From positions 181,104 to 245,103 of the forward strand of contig NZ_CYPU01000023.1 of NCBI RefSeq assembly GCF_001458195.1: a stretch of 64,000 nt of DNA. The letters run 5' to 3'. Position numbers and translations under genes: made by a program. The notes beneath the pieces are model-generated. The model had not been told where the DNA came from and searched no databases. It saw only the letters and a program-made list of their open reading frames with translations. Shown here piece after piece: positions 18,713 to 29,646 of this stretch. This stretch comes from Ruegeria atlantica (GTDB lineage: Bacteria; Pseudomonadota; Alphaproteobacteria; Rhodobacterales; Rhodobacteraceae). The stretch's first letter is position 1, and each line of letters begins with the position of its first letter.

Positions 18713-19567
18713 CTATCCTCGCAGAGCTTCCAGAAAATCCGCTATCAGAGCGCGCTGCTTCTTTGATTTCGACCGTTCTTCCGGCCATGTCAGCCAATAC
18801 CCATCCTTCGTTTTCAGCTCGGGCAGGTGCAACCGGCGCAACCGTCCGTCCTGTAGATCCGCCTTGGCCAGTGGCACCGACCCCAACGCTACGCCCATGC
18901 CCTGACGTGCCGCGGACAACGCGTGTTCCATTGAATCGAAGCTGATGGTCGACGTCGTCACATCGCCCTGCTCTGCCTTTCGCGCCCAGTCTCGCCACCC
19001 CGGCCGTTCTCCGCGCAGATCAATCAAAGGCGCGCCCCATTCAACACCCGGAGCCGCCATCGGCACCAACACTTCGGCTGCGATCAATTCGGAATCCCGC
19101 CCGGGCCAGGCACCGCGACCATAGCGGATTTGCAGCCATGTCCGCTCTTCATCCAGCGACGACCGCCGCGCCACGGAATCGGTCAGAACACGCACCTTCG
19201 GCTGCATCTCCTGAAACCGGGCAAGACTTGGCACCACAAGCGCATGGATGTGCGATGACAAACCGGCCACCCGCAATTCGCGTGGGGATTTGCCAAACAG
19301 ATCCTCGGTATTTCGTTCAAGCGCCTGCAAACTGTCTTGCACCAGTGGCAGGTAGCTTTCGCCTTCGACAGTCAGTGACACGCCACGCGCCTCACGCACA
19401 AACAATGTTCGACCCAGCCAGGCCTCAAGGTTACCGATCCGCTGGCTTACCGCCGCTTGTGTCAGACCAAATTCCCTCGCCGCTGCCGAAAACCCGCCCA
19501 GACGCCCCGCCGCCTCAAAAACGCGCAGCCAGTCCAAGGGCGGCAACCCGATTTTTTTCTTAGCCAT
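18713..19567 (-). CDS. LysR-family regulator, probable controller of the tmpA-like operon
   Basis: About 284 residues. The N-terminal winged HTH is clear (WLRVFEAAGRLGGFSAAAREFGLTQAAVSQRIGNLE), followed by the LysR effector domain. The basic N-terminal MAKKKIGLPPLDW resembles GcvA-type LysR proteins. It is divergent from the tmpA-like gene with a 98-base spacer, the classical layout for a LysR activator of the neighbouring operon. ATG 19567 is preferred over TTG 19579 because GGAA lies about 7 bases upstream of the ATG. Confidence 0.9.
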   Translation of the reverse strand: MAKKKIGLPPLDWLRVFEAAGRLGGFSAAAREFGLTQAAVSQRIGNLEAWLGRTLFVREARGVSLTVEGESYLPLVQDSLQALERNTEDLFGKSPRELRVAGLSSHIHALVVPSLARFQEMQPKVRVLTDSVARRSSLDEERTWLQIRYGRGAWPGRDSELIAAEVLVPMAAPGVEWGAPLIDLRGERPGWRDWARKAEQGDVTTSTISFDSMEHALSAARQGMGVALGSVPLAKADLQDGRLRRLHLPELKTKDGYWLTWPEERSKSKKQRALIADFLEALRG

Positions 19568-19597
19568 AAGTTTTTCCAAGCCTCAGCAGAAAGAAGG

Positions 19598-21385
<1,788 letters not shown>

Positions 21386-21389
<4 letters not shown>

Positions 21390-22054
21390 GCGCGCCTGAA
21401 TATATCTTCGAGGCCAGTTCAAAACCGTCCCTTCCCTGGCACGAGGTTCCGCTGATCCGGGCCACGGACACGTCGGTCAAAGGCTATGGCTGTCTGGTCG
21501 ACGACCCCGAAACCTTCGAGATTGAAATCGCTCGCTGGCCCCAACAAGGCTGGCGGCCGATTGACGAAGGAACCGGCGACGAGGGCGGCTGGGTCGAAGG
21601 CACGTTCAAATGCGATTGGCAGGGTGACGTGCTTTATGGTGAGAACGAGGCCGTCAAAGGCCACTATGTTCTGGGTTGGTCCGCTGATCCACAACAGGCG
21701 CAGACCGACCTGCAGACGGCACCGCGCGATCAGGTTCTACTGTGGCACATGAACTACCACCCCGATGGCGGGCAGATGTTCTGGCCGCTGGACAACAAGC
21801 CCTTCATCGTGCCTGTCGCCCTGCCCGGCGACAACCTGACGCCAGAAAAGGTGGTCCCATTCTGGTGTGACGGCACGCGTGGCCTCTATATTCATCCCGG
21901 CATCTGGCACGAAGGGATATTCCCCGTCGAAGACAACCAACGCTTCCTTGATCGGCAGGGCCGGGTGCACGCCCGGGTCAGCGCCGATATCGGCAAAGAG
22001 TTCGGCGTTTACCTTGCCTGCCCCTTGCGCGCGGACAAGATACGCGATCTGTAG
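21386..22054 (+). CDS. AllA-like (ureidoglycolate-lyase fold) protein coupled to tmpAB
   Basis: A 222-residue protein. Residues ~115-205 follow the AllA cupin pattern: GGQMFWPLDNKPFIVPVA, then a His pair in YIHPGIWHEGIFPV. It is about 60 residues longer than E. coli AllA because of an N-terminal part (1-~90) with many Trp. Its ATG overlaps the tmpB stop by 4 bases, so it is made with the two oxygenases. No other allantoin genes are near, so a purine role is unlikely. A function in handling the phosphonate-derived intermediate or product is inference. Confidence 0.72.
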
Positions 22055-22152
22055 CCAAACCTGTCTCTTCCGGGCGGCGCTTTTCAGATTCCCTTAACCT
22101 TTGCCGCAAACTTCTGCGATACTCACCCTGTGTGTGCATAAGGGAGGCGCAG

Positions 22153-23013
22153 ATGGGATTGAACCGTCGGAAATTGGTACAACTAGGCACCGCAGCCACC
22201 GCGAGTGCGGCGCTGCCGCGATTTGCTGTCGGCGCAACTGGCCAGAATGAAGCGTTCGAGGCAGAGTTCGCCGAAACACTGGCTGGTCTCAAAGCCGCGT
22301 TCGCCAAGCTCGGGTTTTCCGAGTCGCAGCCTTTTTCGATTGTCACCGGGAACGTCGACTATAATGGCGGGCTGCGGCACGATTTCGAGCAAAAGAAATT
22401 GCAACCAAACGCTTTCGTCATACAACCGCTGGCTCGCGTCGCAGATGTGGAAGAAAAAAACCGCCCCGATGTCCTGCCCCTGTTTCACGAGGTTGGCTGC
22501 CATCCAGAAGGCGTGGTCAGCGGGCGTGACACCACGGAACTTATGGTGCGTCTTCTGACTGAAGAGTTCAGCCTTGACCCATCCCGCATTGCTTTTGTCA
22601 GCGTACCTCAGGCCGATGACGTGCGCCCGGTTCTGGATGGGATGAACTTGCCGTTCTCGCAAAAGGTCCTGCTGCGCGATGAGGCCGAGGCATTGGCCGC
22701 CCGTGACGCCTCAGGTTATTTCTTTCCAGATCCTTTTGGCGAGGATTATCTGGTCACGATGGGCGTTTATTACCGCGTCGGCAATCAAACTGAACCCGCA
22801 CCCGAATCCTATCCACCATCTGCCAACTGGACGGAAATCGGAGAGATCATCATCGGCGGCGAGGCCGCACCGTTAGGCATATCAATCGGAGCAGAGCGTC
22901 TGACCTATGCGTTGACAGGTCAGTTCCCGACATGGGACCAGCGTTTGGATGCTCTGTTCGCGCATATCGACTTGGGGCATGCAGAACCGCCGGGAATCGC
23001 CGCGTTCAGGTAA
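22153..23013 (+). CDS. Class II tRNA-synthetase-core-like protein with twin-arginine leader
   Basis: A 286-residue protein of unusual make-up. The N-terminus (NRRKLVQLGTAATASAAL) has a twin Arg, a hydrophobic stretch and Ala-rich end like a Tat signal peptide. The rest resembles the AlaRS catalytic core in layout: a degenerate motif-2 region (RVADVEEKN ... LFHEVG), LLTEEFSLDPSRIAFVSV, and a motif-3-like GISIGAERLTYALTG followed by PTWDQRLD. It lacks the tRNA-binding, editing and C-Ala parts. If exported it would meet no ATP. ATG 22153 is chosen (GGGAGG 5 bases upstream). Function unknown. Confidence 0.6.
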   Translation: MGLNRRKLVQLGTAATASAALPRFAVGATGQNEAFEAEFAETLAGLKAAFAKLGFSESQPFSIVTGNVDYNGGLRHDFEQKKLQPNAFVIQPLARVADVEEKNRPDVLPLFHEVGCHPEGVVSGRDTTELMVRLLTEEFSLDPSRIAFVSVPQADDVRPVLDGMNLPFSQKVLLRDEAEALAARDASGYFFPDPFGEDYLVTMGVYYRVGNQTEPAPESYPPSANWTEIGEIIIGGEAAPLGISIGAERLTYALTGQFPTWDQRLDALFAHIDLGHAEPPGIAAFR

Positions 23014-23019
23014 AATCCC

Positions 23020-23829
23020 TTACAGCCCCAATACATCCAGCATGTCATACTGACCGGGCGCTTTGCCCTGTCCCCACAGGGCCGCCTTCAAAGCGCCGCG
23101 GGCAAAGATGGCGCGGTCGGTGGCCAGATGGCGCAGGACGATGCGTTCTCCGGGGGCTGCGAACAGCACGTCGTGTTCGCCCACGATGTCACCGCCGCGA
23201 ATAGCATGGAACCCGATATCGCCCCGCTTGCGCGCGCCGGTGATTCCGTCGCGGCCCCGATCGGACACATCGGCCAGATCAACCCTGCGCCCTTCGGCGG
23301 CGGCCTCGCCCAGCATCAGTGCTGTACCCGAGGGCGCGTCGACTTTGTGGTGATGGTGCCCTTCGATGATCTCGATGTCGAAATCTTCATCCAGCGCTGC
23401 GGCGACCTTTTTGGTCAGCTGCACCAGCAGGTTGACGCCAAGGCTCATATTCCCTGCCCGCACGATGACCGCATGGCGAGAGGCCGGTTCCAGCGCTGCG
23501 ATCTGCTCATCCGACATGCCAGTGGTACCAATCACGTGGACGCACCGTGCCTGCGCGGCCAGTGCCGCAAACTCCAGCGTCGCCTCGGGCGCCGTGAAAT
23601 CGATCACCGCCTGCGCCTGCGAAAACGCCTCTAGCGGGTCGTCTGTGACGGTGACGCCCAGCGCCTGACCGCCCATCGCCTCGCCCACATCCTGACCGAT
23701 CCAATCATGGCCCGTCCGCTCAACCACACCGACCAAACGCGCCTGATCGCTGTCCGTCACGGTTTTGATCAGCATCTGCCCCATACGGCCCGAAGCCCCT
23801 GTGATGACGATCCCCGGAATATGGGTCAT
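23020..23829 (-). CDS. dapB: 4-hydroxy-tetrahydrodipicolinate reductase DapB
   Basis: Reduces the DapA product to tetrahydrodipicolinate in lysine and diaminopimelate synthesis. The 269-residue protein has the N-terminal cofactor loop GASGRMGQ (residues 11-18), IGTTG in the middle, and the signature [16 protein letters not shown] containing the catalytic His and Lys. Divergent from rbfA, with a 91-base gap. Confidence 0.96.
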   Translation of the reverse strand: MTHIPGIVITGASGRMGQMLIKTVTDSDQARLVGVVERTGHDWIGQDVGEAMGGQALGVTVTDDPLEAFSQAQAVIDFTAPEATLEFAALAAQARCVHVIGTTGMSDEQIAALEPASRHAVIVRAGNMSLGVNLLVQLTKKVAAALDEDFDIEIIEGHHHHKVDAPSGTALMLGEAAAEGRRVDLADVSDRGRDGITGARKRGDIGFHAIRGGDIVGEHDVLFAAPGERIVLRHLATDRAIFARGALKAALWGQGKAPGQYDMLDVLGL

Positions 23830-23920
23830 TGCGCTGGTCCTTTTGTTGAATTCGGCTCAAAGCCTCCTACCCCGTTCGCGCCCGCTTGGCAAAGCCCTGC
23901 TTTGGGCTTAGATCGGGGAT

Positions 23921-24316
23921 ATGGCAAAGAACAAATTCCACGATGGCCCCGGCCCGTCCCAACGACAGCTCCGTGTCGGCGAACTGATCCGCCGCACCCT
24001 GTCCGAGGTTCTGGCGCGCGGAGATGTCCACGACCCCGACCTGAACCGCATGTCAATCACCGTGGGCGAGGTGCGCACCTCGCCCGACCTCAAGATCGCC
24101 ACCGCCTATGTGCTGCCCTTGGGCGGCAAGGGCCAGGAGGATGTGATCGCGTTGCTGGCCCGCAACAAGGGTGAATTGCGGCGGGCAGTTGGCAAGAAGG
24201 TCGGTCTGAAATTCTCACCCGATCTGCGGTTCCGGCTGGATGACACGTTTGACCGAATGGATGACACCCGCCGCATGTTCGATCAGGACGCGGTGCGCCG
24301 CGATCTGGACGAGTGA
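23921..24316 (+). CDS. rbfA: Ribosome-binding factor A
   Basis: A 131-residue RbfA, which helps 30S subunit maturation by binding near 16S helix 1. The KH-like core is visible: [17 protein letters not shown] at the start, then [19 protein letters not shown] and a C-terminal [14 protein letters not shown]. It overlaps the next gene at its stop codon. It belongs to the rbfA-truB-rpsO group. Confidence 0.94.
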   Translation: MAKNKFHDGPGPSQRQLRVGELIRRTLSEVLARGDVHDPDLNRMSITVGEVRTSPDLKIATAYVLPLGGKGQEDVIALLARNKGELRRAVGKKVGLKFSPDLRFRLDDTFDRMDDTRRMFDQDAVRRDLDE

Positions 24317-25050
24317 TCCGCGCAATTGTCATTTTGGGCGCGGTCTTCTGGACCGCGCAGGCCTCAGCGGTCACATGCGAGAAGGTGACCCATGAAGACA
24401 AGCGGTACACAATCTGCGAGGTGGATGCCGCCAGCGAAGAGTTGCGCCTCTTCCTCAATGATGAAGACGGTAAGGTGCTGGGCCATTTCTCATCGGTGAA
24501 CGAGACCCTGGCCCCACAGGGAAAGCGTCTGGCATTTGCCATGAACGCGGGCATGTATCATGAAGATCGCTCGCCTGTCGGGCATTACGTCGAAGACGGT
24601 CAGGAACAGATGCGCGTGATCCCCAATGCCGGGCCGGGCAATTTCGGTTTGTTGCCGAACGGAGTGTTTTGCATCCGCGAAGGCCGCGCCGACGTGTTTG
24701 AGACATTGGATTACGTGGATCAGGCCCCGCAGTGCCGTTTCGCCACGCAATCCGGCCCGATGCTGGTCATAGGCGGTGAATTGCACCCGCGCTTCTTGCC
24801 CGATTCGACCTCGCGCTATGTGCGCAACGGCGTTGGTACCAGCGCGGATGGGGCACGGGCAGTATTCGCGATCTCGGATGACTATGTCACCTTTCACGAG
24901 TTCGGCAGCCTGTTCCGCGATTTGCTGGAAACGCCGAACGCCCTGTTCTTCGACGGCAATATCTCTCGTATGTATGAACGCGCGGGCAATCGGTCGGATG
25001 TCGGGTTTTCGCTTGGCCCTATTGTAGGTGTTGTCGAAGATACGCCCTGA
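24313..25050 (+). CDS. DUF2233 / phosphodiester glycosidase-family protein
   Basis: A 245-residue secreted protein beginning at GTG 24313, overlapping the rbfA stop by 4 bases. A short signal peptide ends near QASAVT (residue ~20). The body has the NAGPA/DUF2233 pattern: [28 protein letters not shown] and a C-terminal [13 protein letters not shown]. Family members cleave phosphodiester-linked sugars. It sits between rbfA and truB with no obvious link to translation. Confidence 0.85.
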   Translation: MIRAIVILGAVFWTAQASAVTCEKVTHEDKRYTICEVDAASEELRLFLNDEDGKVLGHFSSVNETLAPQGKRLAFAMNAGMYHEDRSPVGHYVEDGQEQMRVIPNAGPGNFGLLPNGVFCIREGRADVFETLDYVDQAPQCRFATQSGPMLVIGGELHPRFLPDSTSRYVRNGVGTSADGARAVFAISDDYVTFHEFGSLFRDLLETPNALFFDGNISRMYERAGNRSDVGFSLGPIVGVVEDTP

Positions 25051-25110
25051 AATTGACAGTGGCAGAACGATCCGTTAGGTCGCGCGCCTCGGTAAGATTC
25101 AGGGTGTAGA

Positions 25111-26016
25111 ATGGGACGCAAACGCAAGGGTCGCGACATTTCCGGTTGGCTGGTGGTGGATAAGCCCGCGGGCATGACCTCGACCGCTGTGGTCAACAAG
25201 GTTAGGTGGGCGATGGATGCCAAGAAAGCGGGCCATGCAGGCACGCTTGACCCCGAAGCAACCGGCGTTCTGGCCGTGGCTTTGGGTGAGGCGACCAAGA
25301 CCGTTCCCTACATCACCGATGCGCTGAAGGCCTACACCTTCACCGTCCGTTTGGGTCAGGCAACCAACACCGACGATGCCGAGGGCGAAGTGATCGCACA
25401 AAGCGACGCGCGCCCTTCGGATGACGATATCAAACAGGCGTTGACCCGGTTTCTGGGCGATATCATGCAGGTCCCGCCCAAATTCTCGGCCGTTAAGATT
25501 GACGGGCAACGGGCCTATAAATTGGCGCGAGACGGCGAAGAAGTAGAGCTATCCGCCCGCCCGCTATGGGTAGAAGAGTTGATTCTGGTCGACCGCCCCG
25601 ACGAAGACCACGTTGTGCTAGAGATGACTTGCGGTAAGGGTGGCTATGTCCGCTCGATTGCCCGCGATCTGGGCGCGGCGCTGGGATGCCACGGCCATGT
25701 CAAAGTTCTTCGCCGCATCTGGTCCGGCCCGTTCGAGGTTGAAGACGGGTTGAGCATCGAACAGATCGATAAAATGGCCAAGACAACCGCACTGGACGAC
25801 TACCTGCACCCGCTGGAAACCGGCCTCGCCGGTCTGCCTGAATTGAAATGCACACCCGAAGGCGCAACCCGCCTACGCAACGGAAATCCGGGCATGGTTC
25901 TGGCCTCGGACGTGGAATACGGCGATGAAGCCTGGGCTTCGCTGGACGGCAAGGCCGTGGCGGTGGGGATCTACAAATCGGGCGAATTGCACCCCAGCCG
26001 GGTGTTCGTTACCTAA
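25111..26016 (+). CDS. truB: tRNA pseudouridine(55) synthase TruB
   Basis: Makes pseudouridine 55 in the T-loop of tRNA. The 301-residue protein has the catalytic Asp47 in [14 protein letters not shown] and KPAGMTS near the N-terminus ([10 protein letters not shown]). The C-terminal part ([14 protein letters not shown]) matches the TruB C-terminal domain. It is normally close to rpsO; here two accessory genes lie between them. Confidence 0.96.
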   Translation: MGRKRKGRDISGWLVVDKPAGMTSTAVVNKVRWAMDAKKAGHAGTLDPEATGVLAVALGEATKTVPYITDALKAYTFTVRLGQATNTDDAEGEVIAQSDARPSDDDIKQALTRFLGDIMQVPPKFSAVKIDGQRAYKLARDGEEVELSARPLWVEELILVDRPDEDHVVLEMTCGKGGYVRSIARDLGAALGCHGHVKVLRRIWSGPFEVEDGLSIEQIDKMAKTTALDDYLHPLETGLAGLPELKCTPEGATRLRNGNPGMVLASDVEYGDEAWASLDGKAVAVGIYKSGELHPSRVFVT

Positions 26017-26037
26017 GCCACGTGCTAGGCGAAGGGC

Positions 26038-26541
26038 ATGATTACCCGAACGCACACTAAGGGCGACGCGCCCTCAACCGCCATCTATTCCGATTGCGAG
26101 AAGTATCGCTATAGCCTGACCCGTATCTGGGATCCTGCGGGGCGCAAAGCGCTGTTCGTGATGCTGAACCCGTCAACCGCGACCGAGGTTCAGAACGACC
26201 CGACGGTGGAACGTTGCGAACGCCGCGCGCGGGCGCTGGGGTTCGGAGCATTTCAGGTAACCAACATCTTTGCCTGGCGCGACACCGACCCTCGCAAGAT
26301 GCGCGCTGCTGCCGATCCGGTAGGACCCGAGAACGACGCGGCTATTCTGGACGGCGTGCAATGGGCCGATCAAGTCATAGCCGCCTGGGGCACCCATGGC
26401 GCGCATCTGGACCGTGGCCCGGCAGTTGAAACGCTACTGCGCGACACCAGGCAACCGCTGTTTCATCTGGGGCTGACCAAGGGCGGGCATCCCAAACACC
26501 CGCTTTACATCGCCTATACCCAACAGCCCGAACCTTGGTGA
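26038..26541 (+). CDS. DUF1643 protein
   Basis: A 167-residue protein with the DUF1643 signature FVMLNPSTATEVQNDPTVERC, then TNIFAWRDTDPRKM. It begins 21 bases after truB. There is no signal peptide. Function unknown; the family is common near mobile or accessory genes and is sometimes likened to nucleotide-modifying enzymes, which I cannot confirm here. Confidence 0.85.
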   Translation: MITRTHTKGDAPSTAIYSDCEKYRYSLTRIWDPAGRKALFVMLNPSTATEVQNDPTVERCERRARALGFGAFQVTNIFAWRDTDPRKMRAAADPVGPENDAAILDGVQWADQVIAAWGTHGAHLDRGPAVETLLRDTRQPLFHLGLTKGGHPKHPLYIAYTQQPEPW

Positions 26542-26636
26542 CCAACGGTTAACCACAAGTTCAGCTTGGCTTTGACCAACTAACTGATCACATGGAATAT
26601 TTCATCCTCGGAGCGGTGCGTTCTCGGAGGGTTACC

Positions 26637-27488
26637 ATGTTTCTGTTCGGATTGCTGGGCCTTGCCGCAATGGGCGGAGCAGCCTATGCGATGGGCGGTA
26701 TTATCGAGGCTGACGACGACACCGAAGAAGACGAGATTATCGAAGATGAACCGCAAGAGGTCTCTTACGGCAGTTATCTTGAGATTGGTGAAAACATCGA
26801 CGAAGTCGAAGAGGCCTCGACCGGGACCATAGTCTCGGAATTCGAAGGCGATCTGGTTGTGGCCGGGGACGACAACACAAACATTCTGACTGGACAGGAT
26901 GGCGACGACCAGATCAACGGCTACGGTGACGACGACACTGTGCTGGGGGGCATGGGCGATGACACCCTGCATGGCGGCGATGGCGGTGATACAATCCAGG
27001 GCGGCGAAGGCGATGATGTTTTGCATGGCGAAGGTGAAGATGACGTTCTGTCCGGAGATGATGGCGACGACAAGCTTTTTGGCCATTTCGGCGACGATGA
27101 CGATGTTCTGACTGGTGAGGATGGCGAAAACGAGGACTCCGTGGATTTTCTGAATGGCGGTGCCGGCGACGACGCAATTGTTGCCCATAGCGGTGATATC
27201 GTGACCGGAGGCGAAGGCGCTGACAGCATCCACCTGAACCCCGAGGATGACGACGACGCCGTCAAGGTCATGGATTTTGAGCCCGGGCAAGACAAGCTGT
27301 TGATCTCGTGGGAAGGCGAGGAAGATCCGGAGATCAACATTGAACCAGACGCTGAAAACGAAAACCTGACCCGTATCATGGTCGACGGACAAGACGTCGC
27401 CCAACTGCTGGGTGCCAAAGGGTTGACCCTGGACGATATCCAACTGATCAACGGTCAGGAACTGTCGCAGCTCAATGCGCTGAGTTGA
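26637..27488 (+). CDS. Membrane-anchored RTX-type calcium-binding repeat protein
   Basis: A 283-residue very acidic protein. A single N-terminal hydrophobic segment (FLFGLLGLAAMGGAAYAMGG) anchors it. Residues ~80-200 hold about nine tandem nonapeptide RTX repeats of type GGxGDDxLxG, expected to form a calcium beta-roll. The tail (DFEPGQDKLLISWEG ... TLDDIQLING) is like the C-terminal cap of RTX proteins. ATG 26637 has GGAGGG 6 bases upstream; an open frame extends to 26592. No type I secretion genes are near. It lies between truB and rpsO. Confidence 0.85.
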   Translation: MFLFGLLGLAAMGGAAYAMGGIIEADDDTEEDEIIEDEPQEVSYGSYLEIGENIDEVEEASTGTIVSEFEGDLVVAGDDNTNILTGQDGDDQINGYGDDDTVLGGMGDDTLHGGDGGDTIQGGEGDDVLHGEGEDDVLSGDDGDDKLFGHFGDDDDVLTGEDGENEDSVDFLNGGAGDDAIVAHSGDIVTGGEGADSIHLNPEDDDDAVKVMDFEPGQDKLLISWEGEEDPEINIEPDAENENLTRIMVDGQDVAQLLGAKGLTLDDIQLINGQELSQLNALS

Positions 27489-27632
27489 AGCAATAGAATC
27501 CCTTTGCCATTTGCCTGAAATCTGCTTATACGCGCCCATCCGCATTGGAATCGGTGCGGTTTTCTCCATGGGCCTGTGCTGGACGACATCCCGGCCTGCG
27601 CCATCAACTCTAACCTTTTAAAGGAGACCCCG

Positions 27633-27902
27633 ATGTCGATTACTGCCGCTGAAAAAGCACGCGTCATGAAAGAATTCGGCACCAAGGACGGCGACACCGG
27701 TTCGCCAGAAGTCCAGGTTGCCATCCTGACCTCGCGCATCACCACCCTGACCGAGCACTTCAAGACCCACAAAAAAGACAACCACGGTCGTCGCGGTCTG
27801 CTAAAAATGGTCGCCCAGCGCCGTAAGCTGCTGGACTACCTGAAGGGCAAAGAAGAAGCGCGCTACCAGGACCTGATCAAAAAGCTGGGCATCCGCCGCT
27901 AA
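27633..27902 (+). CDS. rpsO: 30S ribosomal protein S15
   Basis: An 89-residue S15 with the family's fixed length. It begins [16 protein letters not shown] and contains [16 protein letters not shown] and [21 protein letters not shown] strong SD (AAGGAGA) precedes ATG 27633. A terminator follows at 27931. Elsewhere rpsO is usually followed directly by pnp; here pnp is 11.8 kb away. Confidence 0.97.
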   Translation: MSITAAEKARVMKEFGTKDGDTGSPEVQVAILTSRITTLTEHFKTHKKDNHGRRGLLKMVAQRRKLLDYLKGKEEARYQDLIKKLGIRR

Positions 27903-27930
27903 TACCGGTTTCTGCCGCTTTTGGATTTTA

Positions 27931-27960
27931 GACGCCCGCCCTAATTGGCGGGCGTTTTTT
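27931..27960 (+). terminator. Factor-independent terminator of rpsO
   Basis: CGCCCGCC pairs with GGCGGGCG around a CTAATT loop and is followed by six T. It ends the rpsO transcript 28 bases after the stop, cutting rpsO off from the downstream cluster. Confidence 0.93.
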
Positions 27961-28126
27961 GTTGGATCAGGGAACGCGCGCTCAAAGTAGCGGTATGGTG
28001 GGGCTCAATCCGGCTTGCAGTTCACTAACTCAGTCGGCACTATCCCGGGACCTGATCAACAGCTGCTCAAAACCTCAGTCCCCCAAGCACACGTCCAGTG
28101 TGTGACGACAAGTAAAATGGAACCAA

Positions 28127-28552
28127 ATGAAGCTGGAATTTCATCATATTAACCTGGTGGCAGACGACGTTGACCGCCTACACGACTTTTATACAAACGT
28201 CTTGGGTTTGGGTGATATTCCGCAGCAGAATTTCCCGCGCTCTGAAGCAACCGAAGACGCCGGTTATGACGGCCAGATCCGCTTTGCAACGGACGGCAGC
28301 ATGCAGATGCACCTTGCGGAACGGGACTTTGACGTCGCTTTCAAAAATGATCAGGTCATCAATCCGGTGAGCCGCGGACACATTGCGTTCCGAACGGATG
28401 ATCTTGCCGCGGTCCTGAGGATACTTAATGAAAACGCGGTTCCTTATTCGGACTATGGCACAGCCTTTTCGAAAGAGTGGCACCAAGTGTTCTTTCGCGA
28501 CCCCGAAGGCAATGTTGTCGAAGTTCACCAACAGGTAGCAACTTTAGGCTGA
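28127..28552 (+). CDS. VOC-superfamily (glyoxalase/dioxygenase fold) protein
   Basis: A 141-residue VOC protein with two beta-alpha-beta-beta-beta units. Putative metal ligands are in FHHINLVADD (N-terminus), GHIAFRTDD (middle) and GNVVEVHQQ (C-terminus). No strong SD precedes ATG 28127. It is convergent with the LysR gene at 28598 and may or may not belong to the amine cluster. Substrate unknown. Confidence 0.82.
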   Translation: MKLEFHHINLVADDVDRLHDFYTNVLGLGDIPQQNFPRSEATEDAGYDGQIRFATDGSMQMHLAERDFDVAFKNDQVINPVSRGHIAFRTDDLAAVLRILNENAVPYSDYGTAFSKEWHQVFFRDPEGNVVEVHQQVATLG

Positions 28553-28597
28553 ACCTGAGCCCGAAGTTCCCCGCGCTGTTCAGCTTGTGACGGGGCG

Positions 28598-29566
28598 CTA
28601 GACCATATCGTAATCTACGCTTTTTGCTCCGATGTCGCCCATGTGGCCGGTGATGCGTTGCACCAATTTCTGCCTGGACATGTCTGCAAGCGCCTCCGGA
28701 AAACTCTGAAGCTCTTCCTTTCTGGCGACAACCGTTAAAGTGCGCGAAAGGCCCGAGACCGGAAGATCTTTCAACTGCAGGCTCATATTCTCAACCAGAC
28801 CATCGATTAGCAATGTCGGCGTCAAAAGGCTGAACCCCTGACCTGCAGAAACACAGGACGTAACCATGCTGGAGCGGTCCGCCTGGATGACCTTGTCGGG
28901 CTCAAACCGCAATCGGCGCAGATGCTGCGCAATCTGGCGGCCCGCGTTAGTTGTATCCCCGAACCGCACCAGAGGAAGCCGCGTTTGGATCGCCTCCAGG
29001 CTGTCTGTCGGGCCGTCATATGCTTCGGGAAGAACCAGAAGGTATCGTTCGGTCAGAACGTGATGACGCTCCAATCCATCCATATCCAGAAACGGGTTGG
29101 ATGTGATCGCGAGGTCCGCTTGTTTCGTCCGCAACAGGTGTTCATGGTTGCCGCTTTGGCCGGCATGCAGGGTAATATCTTCGACATTGAACTCACGCTG
29201 CGCAAAATCGACCAAAGAGGGCGTCAGCGTCGTGGCGATTGAGGCTTGAATGCCGACCCGCAGCAAGGACAGGGATTTCTGGCCAACGTGGCGCAGTTCC
29301 GTTTCCATGTCGGAAAGTGCATCCAGAATTTTCTGCGCTCTTCCATGCAAACGCGCACCCGCATAGGTCAGCCGCGCCGGACGCGTACTGCGATCCAAAA
29401 GCACAGTGCCGAATGCCTTTTCCAACGCAGTGACGTGCTGGGACGCTGCTGGCTGCGACAGATTCAGAAGTTTTGCGCCCGCCCGCATCTGACCCGTTTC
29501 CGCAACGGCGACGAAAACCTCAAGTGAACGCATCAGACTTGGTGAGAGTTTACGATGATCCAGCAT
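28598..29566 (-). CDS. LysR-family regulator of the mttB cluster
   Basis: A 322-residue LysR protein. HTH: LEVFVAVAETGQMRAGAKLLNLSQPAASQHVTALEK in the first 55 residues; the remainder is the periplasmic-binding-like effector domain. It is divergent from mttB with an 80-base gap that holds a 21-base palindrome. Control of the mttB operon by the imported amine or a breakdown product is the simplest reading. Confidence 0.9.
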   Translation of the reverse strand: MLDHRKLSPSLMRSLEVFVAVAETGQMRAGAKLLNLSQPAASQHVTALEKAFGTVLLDRSTRPARLTYAGARLHGRAQKILDALSDMETELRHVGQKSLSLLRVGIQASIATTLTPSLVDFAQREFNVEDITLHAGQSGNHEHLLRTKQADLAITSNPFLDMDGLERHHVLTERYLLVLPEAYDGPTDSLEAIQTRLPLVRFGDTTNAGRQIAQHLRRLRFEPDKVIQADRSSMVTSCVSAGQGFSLLTPTLLIDGLVENMSLQLKDLPVSGLSRTLTVVARKEELQSFPEALADMSRQKLVQRITGHMGDIGAKSVDYDMV

Positions 29567-29577
29567 TGCTCATCCTT

Positions 29578-29598
29578 AGTATAAAAAACCTTTATACT
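29578..29598. promoter_or_regulatory. Palindromic operator between LysR and mttB
   Basis: AGTATAAA, a 5-base spacer and TTTATACT form a perfect 8+8 inverted repeat. Each arm contains TATACT read outward, so the site overlaps possible -10 boxes for both divergent genes. It is AT-rich against a GC-rich background. Likely binding site of the adjacent LysR protein. Confidence 0.65.
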
Positions 29599-29646
29599 GT
29601 TGGAATTTTCTTGGTTTACGTCAAGCACTCGGTCAACGCTTTGGCC

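Noticed and set aside
26899..27111. Tandem repeat array in the RTX gene as a possible CRISPR or satellite
   Set aside because: The repeats are in frame and explained by RTX nonapeptides.
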